11,388 nucleotides of DNA from an uncultured Ignavibacteriota bacterium. Its GTDB lineage: Bacteria > Bacteroidota > Ignavibacteria > Tepidaquicellales > Tepidaquicellaceae. The stretch covers positions 1 through 11,388 of the forward strand of contig CALKAJ010000165.1 in assembly GCA_937983305.1 (NCBI GenBank), read 5' to 3'. How positions within the stretch are numbered: position 1 is the first letter of the stretch; every line of letters begins with the position of its first letter. The translations under genes and the position numbers were made by a program. The notes beneath the pieces were generated by a model. That model saw only the letters and a list, made by a program, of their open reading frames with translations. It did no database searches and was not told where the DNA came from. Shown in pieces: positions 6,633-11,388 of the stretch.

Positions 6633-8027
6633 ATGTCACTCCACGAAAAAGAAATAATCAAAATTAACACGGATGAAGACACATACGCTTCAACCAATTC
6701 AAGGGTGAGTGCACCCAAGTATAAAATTCCTGAAAAGGAAAGCAGCAGTGAAGATGTTTACGCAATTATTCACGATGAGTTGATGATTGACGGAAATTCG
6801 AGATTAAACCTTGCCACGTTTTGTTCAACTTGGCTTGACAGCGGCATTCACAAACTAATGGATGAATGTTTAGATAAAAATATGATTGACAAAGATGAGT
6901 ACCCGCAAACAGCAGCTATTGAAGAGCGTTGCGTGAATATGATTGCAGATTTATGGAATGCACCGGCAAGCAAAAACACCATTGGTTGTTCCACAACCGG
7001 CTCAAGTGAGGCAGCTATGCTGGGAGGATTAGCAATGAAATGGCGGTGGCGGAAAAAAATGGAGACAGCGGGAAAAGACTGCTCAAAACCTAATCTTGTT
7101 ACAGGACCGGTTCAGGTATGCTGGGAAAAATTTGCCCGTTATTTTGATGTGGAAATCCGTCAGATACCTATGGAGCACGGACGTTTACTGATGAATGCAG
7201 AAGAAGTATTAAAGCGTTGCGATGAAAATACCATTGGGGTTGTACCTACACTCGGAGTTACATTCACTTGCCAATATGAAGATGTGAAATCAATAAATGA
7301 TGCTTTGGATGAATTGGAAAAAACAAAGGGACTGGATATTCCCATTCATGTGGATGCAGCCAGCGGCGGTTTTGTGGCTCCATTTCTTCATCCTGACCTC
7401 GTTTGGGATTTCCGTCTTCCAAGGGTGAAGTCCATAAACACTTCCGGTCATAAATTCGGCTTATCTCCGCTTGGAGTGGGTTGGGTGATTTGGCGTGAGA
7501 AATCGGATTTACCTGAAGGTTTGGTTTTCAATGTCAACTATCTTGGAGGAAACATGCCAACTTTTGCCCTCAATTTTTCACGACCCGGAGGACAGATTGT
7601 AGCTCAGTACTATAATTTCCTGCGTCTGGGAAAGGAAGGTTACCGAATGATTCATCAAGCCTGCGCAAGCCATGCAACATACATTGCCAAAAAAATTGAA
7701 AAAATGAAAGATTTCGAAATTATTTATGACGGACAGGGTGCACTTCCCGGTGCCTGCTGGACATTAAAAAAAGATGCCAAGGTTGGTTTCTCGCTTTATG
7801 ATTTATCTGATCGCTTACGAAGCAGGGGCTGGCAGATTGCATCATACTCAATGCCTGAAAACAGAGAAGACCTTGTTGTCCAAAGGGTATTAATCCGTCA
7901 TGGTTTCAGCAGGGATATGGCAGATCTTTTAATAGCCGATTTTGAACGTGCTTTGGCATGGTTTGAAAAACATCCTGTTAACAATAGCAAAGGAATAGAA
8001 GAAACGAAAGTTTTTAACCATAACTAA
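6633..8027 (+). CDS. gadB: Glutamate decarboxylase (PLP-dependent)
   Basis: Converts L-glutamate to GABA and CO2 in the cytoplasm, consuming a proton; with the antiporter next door it forms the glutamate-dependent acid-resistance cycle. The 464 residues align almost end to end with E. coli GadB (466). Known active-site residues are present: T62, D86, S124-S125 in STTGSSEA (phosphate), Q161, D241 in HVDAASGGF, and H273-K274 in SGHKFGL, where K274 is the Schiff-base lysine (K276 in E. coli). WDFRLPRVKSI (258-268) and NFSRPGGQ (314-321) also match. The C-terminus ends FNHN; H463 is penultimate, as is H465 of E. coli, which blocks the active site at neutral pH, so pH control is probably retained. 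The N-terminus (1-24) is charged and polar, like the E. coli segment that folds at low pH. The ATG at 6633 gives the family start. gadC follows after 17 bases. Confidence 0.97.
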   Translation: MSLHEKEIIKINTDEDTYASTNSRVSAPKYKIPEKESSSEDVYAIIHDELMIDGNSRLNLATFCSTWLDSGIHKLMDECLDKNMIDKDEYPQTAAIEERCVNMIADLWNAPASKNTIGCSTTGSSEAAMLGGLAMKWRWRKKMETAGKDCSKPNLVTGPVQVCWEKFARYFDVEIRQIPMEHGRLLMNAEEVLKRCDENTIGVVPTLGVTFTCQYEDVKSINDALDELEKTKGLDIPIHVDAASGGFVAPFLHPDLVWDFRLPRVKSINTSGHKFGLSPLGVGWVIWREKSDLPEGLVFNVNYLGGNMPTFALNFSRPGGQIVAQYYNFLRLGKEGYRMIHQACASHATYIAKKIEKMKDFEIIYDGQGALPGACWTLKKDAKVGFSLYDLSDRLRSRGWQIASYSMPENREDLVVQRVLIRHGFSRDMADLLIADFERALAWFEKHPVNNSKGIEETKVFNHN

Positions 8028-8044
8028 GTAAAAACATTACAAAT

Positions 8045-9475
8045 ATGGAACCAACAAAAAGTACCAATATCACGACCACCCGTCTGGTATTTATGACAGG
8101 TGCCGCTGTATTCAGTCTTCGTGGTTTATCTTTTATGGCTATTGAAGAATTAACAATGTTTTTCTATATATCATTCGGAACAATATTGTTCCTGATTCCC
8201 GCTTCTATGGTTTCTGCCGAACTGGGCGGAGCTTTTGGCAGTACTGGAGGCGGAGTTTATACATGGGTAAAAGAAGCATTTAATAAAAAGCTGGGGTTTC
8301 TCTCCATCTGGCTGCAATGGATACAAAATGTTGTTTACTATCCGATTCTTTTAGGATTTGCAGCTTCCATCATTGCCTATATGATAGGAAAACCCGAATT
8401 AAGCAATAACGGAATTTACGTAGGAGTTTTCTGCATTGTAGTATATTGGATTTCTACCTTTATCACACTGAACGGTACACAGTTAATGTCAAAAATCGCA
8501 AGCTATGGTTTTTTACTTGGCACAATTATTCCCGGTGCTGTCCTGATTATTTTCACGATTATCTATATTATTCAGGGCAATCCTATAGCATTTCTTCATC
8601 CATCTGCTGTTGACACAATCACTTCCTTTACTGCGGATGGTATTACTCATCCCAGATGGTTTCCGCATATCACCAGTATTGATAATATTACTTTTCTCGC
8701 AGCAGTTATCTTGATATTTGCAGGGATTGAGGTCCAGGCAGTTCATGCCAATGAATTAAAAAATCCTTCCAAACAATTTCCAAAAGTTTTATTTTTTGCG
8801 GCAGGACTGATTTTCTTTCTTTTGTTACTGGGTTCGCTCGCAATTTCTGTTGTTTTACCTGAAAGCAAGATTACTTTACAGTCAGGCTTAATGCAGGCTT
8901 TTGAAAATATCTTTGTTAGTTTGGGAGTGAAATGGCTTCTTCCTGTTATATGTGTTTTAATGGCATTTGGAATTCTGGGCTGTGTGATTTCCTGGATTGC
9001 AGGTCCCAGCCGTGGTTTACTCTGGACTGCTAAAGATGGGCTCTTACCCGCCGGTCTTGCAAAGGTCAATAAAAATGGAATTCAACAAAATATTCTGATA
9101 ATACAGGGTTTGATTGTCAGCCTTCTTTCCTCCATTTATTTTATCATTCCAAATGTTGGAGTTGCATTTTTTCTGCTTGGTGCTTTAACTATAGGTTTAT
9201 ATCTAATAATGTATATGCTGATGTATGCGGCAGGTATTAGATTACGATATACACAACCTGAACTCCCCAGATCATTTATAGTCCCGGGAGGAAATGCAGG
9301 AATGTGGGCAATTGCCGGAATCGGATTTCTGGCTGTATTGTTTGCTTTTATTGTTTCCTTTTTTCCGCCTTCTCAGCTTCCGGTCGGAAGTCCGATGGAA
9401 TATGTCGGATTAGTTATCGGTGGAACGGTTCTCTTTACCGGGCTGCCGTTTCTAATAACGTTAGGTAAAAAATAA
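8045..9475 (+). CDS. gadC: Glutamate:GABA antiporter, GadC-type APC transporter, no C-terminal plug
   Basis: Inner-membrane amino acid antiporter of the APC superfamily, predicted to import glutamate and export GABA. The 476 residues are highly hydrophobic and consistent with about 12 helices. Family features include MVSAELGGAFGSTGGGVYTW (55-74), IWLQWIQNVVYYPILL (88-103), FAGIEVQAVHANELKNPSKQFP (225-246; the counterpart of GVEASATHVNEMSNP in E. coli), SWIAGPSRGLLWTAKDGLLP (316-335), NKNGIQQN (342-349) and FIVPGG (411-416). It ends LPFLITLGKK, about where the last helix of E. coli GadC (511 residues) ends, so the roughly 35-residue plug that closes the E. coli protein above pH 6.5 is missing. 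The stop codon is clean, and the 36 bases before the next gene cannot encode it, so this does not look like a frameshift. Co-transcription with gadB supports the substrate call; other APC amino acid exchangers remain possible. Confidence 0.85.
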   Translation: MEPTKSTNITTTRLVFMTGAAVFSLRGLSFMAIEELTMFFYISFGTILFLIPASMVSAELGGAFGSTGGGVYTWVKEAFNKKLGFLSIWLQWIQNVVYYPILLGFAASIIAYMIGKPELSNNGIYVGVFCIVVYWISTFITLNGTQLMSKIASYGFLLGTIIPGAVLIIFTIIYIIQGNPIAFLHPSAVDTITSFTADGITHPRWFPHITSIDNITFLAAVILIFAGIEVQAVHANELKNPSKQFPKVLFFAAGLIFFLLLLGSLAISVVLPESKITLQSGLMQAFENIFVSLGVKWLLPVICVLMAFGILGCVISWIAGPSRGLLWTAKDGLLPAGLAKVNKNGIQQNILIIQGLIVSLLSSIYFIIPNVGVAFFLLGALTIGLYLIMYMLMYAAGIRLRYTQPELPRSFIVPGGNAGMWAIAGIGFLAVLFAFIVSFFPPSQLPVGSPMEYVGLVIGGTVLFTGLPFLITLGKK

Positions 9476-9511
9476 TTCACATATTAAGTTCTTTATAATA
9501 TACTGCCGCTT

Positions 9512-11329
9512 ATGAGTAAATCAGAGAAGAATAATCCAACCGCTGCCATACAATCGGATAAAGGAATGACCGGAATTGTTTTGGAGCTAATCAAACCTTA
9601 TAAAGGTTGGCTTCTGTTAGTATTTTTAGCTATGCTCATTGAAACAGCTATGAGTATTGCTTCCCCCTGGCCACTGAAGATTATTCTTGATAACGTAGTT
9701 GGGAATCATAAACTACCGGAGTTTATCGCCTGGCTGCGTGATTTTTCATTTGTAGAAAATAGTATGGAGCTCGCTACCATTGCAGCTGTCTGTTTTATAA
9801 TTATCACACTTATTGGTGCTCTCGCCGGATATATTAATAATTATTATACAGAAAGCGTGGCTCAATATGTAGCTAATGATCTCCGCAAACGTCTCTACCA
9901 TCATCTTCACCGTCTTTCACTGAAGTACTATGACACTCACCAAATCGGCAACATGCTGAGCACTATCACTTCCGACGTTAATACGATTCAGAGTTTTGCC
10001 TCTTCGACATTGTTAGGTATTCTCGTTGATTCGCTAACCATTATTGGAATGATTGCAGTTATGCTTTATCTTAATTTTGATTTTGCACTTGTAGCAGTAG
10101 GAGTTACACCCTTGTTACTTCTTTTTGTTGCCCGGTTTAAGAAGGCTGTAAAGAAAGCTACACAAGATGTCCGTAAGCAGCAAAGCAATATTGTATCAAT
10201 AGTTCAGCAAGGTCTGGAATCTGTTCGTTCCGTCAAAGCATTTGGACGGCAGGAAACGGAGGAAGAGCATCTCAGTGAGGCGAGTATGGAAACAGTAGAG
10301 GCTGCCTTGAAAGCCCGACGAGTAAAATCAATACTATCGCCGGTTGTATCCGTTACTGTTTCGCTTTGCGTGGGGTTTGTACGCTGGCGCGGAGCGGGGC
10401 TGATTCTACGCGATGCTATGACCATAGGCGCTCTCACAGTATTCCGTTCATACCTCAGTAAATTTTTTAATCCGGTTCAGGACTTAGCTAAAATGACCAA
10501 TGTCATCGCTCAGGCGGCAGTTGGTATGGATCGAATCCAAACCATTCTCAGTGCAGATCAAATAATTTCACAAAAACCCGATGCGCTTATCCCTGCAAAG
10601 TTCAGAGGTGAGATAATTTTTGAACATGTTGCATTTGCTTATGATGAAGCAGTTCCCGTTTTGCGGGATATCAACCTCATTATCAAACCAGGTCAGAGGA
10701 TAGGTATATGCGGTCCTACCGGCAGCGGTAAGTCAACATTTCTCAGCCTGATTCCACGTTACTATGACCCTGAGGCGGGACGGATTTTAATTGACGGACA
10801 AGATGTTTCTGACTATAAACTCGACATGATGCGGGAACAGATTGGTTTTGTCTTACAGGAAACTGTTCTGTTTGCAGGTACTGTTCGTGATAATATTGCT
10901 TATGGGCGTTCTGGAGCTACAGCACAGGAAATTATTGAAGCTGCAAAGATGGCGAATGCGCATGAATTCATCATTCAAATGCCACATGGATACGACTCAG
11001 CGGTTGGAGAACGTGGTTTAACACTATCCGGCGGTCAACGCCAACGAATTGGAATCGCCCGCGCTATTGTTCGAAATGCCCCAATTCTTATTCTCGACGA
11101 ACCTACTGCAGCACTCGACACAGAATCGGAAAAGCTGGTAATGGAAGCATTAGAGCGTCTGATGAAAGGTCGAACCGTAATTACCATTGCCCACCGACTG
11201 AGTACAATCCGTAATGCTGATAAGATTATCGTGCTCAAGTCAGGCATAATTGCAGAAGAAGGCACACATGAAGAACTGATAAACCGTAACGGAATATATG
11301 CGGGGCTATACCATTTTCAATCCGAATAA
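9512..11329 (+). CDS. ABC exporter half-transporter (MsbA/MdlB-like), fused permease and ATPase
   Basis: This 605-residue protein has a type I exporter (ABCB-like) membrane domain (about 25-345, helices visible near 33-55, 88-108, 165-187 and 190-207) and a complete nucleotide-binding domain (about 365-600). It carries Walker A GPTGSGKST (401-409), Q-loop Q449 in VLQETVLFAGTVRDNIAYG, X-loop VGERG (498-502), signature LSGGQ (505-509), Walker B ILILDE with catalytic E530, D-loop ALD (534-536) and H-loop H561 in IAHRLSTI. All ATPase residues are intact, so it should work as a homodimer in the inner membrane. The substrate (lipid, peptide or drug) cannot be read from sequence. It starts 36 bases after gadC with no visible terminator, so it is probably in the same transcript. 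Of 33 arginine codons 31 are CGN, and GC content is locally high (37 of 60 bases at 10381-10440), unlike the left block, which suggests separate ancestry. Confidence 0.93.
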   Translation: MSKSEKNNPTAAIQSDKGMTGIVLELIKPYKGWLLLVFLAMLIETAMSIASPWPLKIILDNVVGNHKLPEFIAWLRDFSFVENSMELATIAAVCFIIITLIGALAGYINNYYTESVAQYVANDLRKRLYHHLHRLSLKYYDTHQIGNMLSTITSDVNTIQSFASSTLLGILVDSLTIIGMIAVMLYLNFDFALVAVGVTPLLLLFVARFKKAVKKATQDVRKQQSNIVSIVQQGLESVRSVKAFGRQETEEEHLSEASMETVEAALKARRVKSILSPVVSVTVSLCVGFVRWRGAGLILRDAMTIGALTVFRSYLSKFFNPVQDLAKMTNVIAQAAVGMDRIQTILSADQIISQKPDALIPAKFRGEIIFEHVAFAYDEAVPVLRDINLIIKPGQRIGICGPTGSGKSTFLSLIPRYYDPEAGRILIDGQDVSDYKLDMMREQIGFVLQETVLFAGTVRDNIAYGRSGATAQEIIEAAKMANAHEFIIQMPHGYDSAVGERGLTLSGGQRQRIGIARAIVRNAPILILDEPTAALDTESEKLVMEALERLMKGRTVITIAHRLSTIRNADKIIVLKSGIIAEEGTHEELINRNGIYAGLYHFQSE

Positions 11330-11388
11330 TTTAATCAAAATTTTATGTCAAAACGTTAACTAATAGTACTCCCCGATGAATCATCAAA

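Noticed and set aside
8513..9069. Antisense open frames within gadC and elsewhere
   Set aside because: They lie opposite strongly conserved genes, have no family resemblance or start context, and are shadows of the coding strand.
9494..9499. TATAAT just upstream of the ABC gene
   Set aside because: It is only 12 bases before the ATG, has no paired upstream element, and this phylum uses a different promoter pattern.
9440..9511. Frameshift hiding a GadC C-terminal plug
   Set aside because: Only 36 bases separate the gadC stop from the ABC start, too short for the roughly 35-residue plug, and no frame there resembles it.
11345..11388. Small start codons after the ABC gene
   Set aside because: The ATG at 11345 runs only a few codons to a stop. 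The ATG at 11376 could begin a next gene, but only 13 bases are visible.

Overview
The window is AT-rich DNA from a bacterium of the Bacteroidota/Ignavibacteriota (FCB) type. The main clues are two secreted proteins ending in type IX secretion (T9SS) C-terminal sorting domains (NYPNP motifs), a DUF5683-type membrane protein next to secG, and weak Shine-Dalgarno signals in front of genes. The NPFNPVTTIKFSVP form of the tail on the minus-strand gene is the form I associate most with Ignavibacteria. This placement is inference.

Left block (1-5117, all plus strand, gaps of 1-55 bases): the C-terminal part of a large secreted protein cut by the window edge, with an ILEI-like domain, a CARDB-like region and a FlgD-like T9SS tail. 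Next come an uncharacterised conserved protein and, one base later, fumarylacetoacetase, the last enzyme of tyrosine/homogentisate breakdown. These are followed by secG and a DUF5683 membrane protein. A very clean intrinsic terminator lies inside the first codons of the DUF5683 gene and separates it from secG.

Middle (5118-6632): a convergent spacer with a small AT-rich phased repeat, then a minus-strand gene for an exported beta-propeller-like protein with a T9SS tail, then a divergent intergenic region holding promoters and small inverted repeats.

Right block (6633-11329, plus strand, gaps of 17 and 36 bases): glutamate decarboxylase gadB, a GadC-type glutamate:GABA antiporter and an MsbA/MdlB-like ABC exporter. 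gadB and gadC form a proton-consuming glutamate/GABA cycle (acid resistance or GABA export). GadB keeps the penultimate histidine used by the E. coli enzyme for pH-dependent self-inhibition, while the antiporter lacks the C-terminal plug of E. coli GadC. Arginine codons switch from mostly AGA/AGG in the left block to mostly CGN here, most strongly in the ABC gene, which suggests a different history.

I saw no tRNA, rRNA, CRISPR array, insertion sequence or phage gene.
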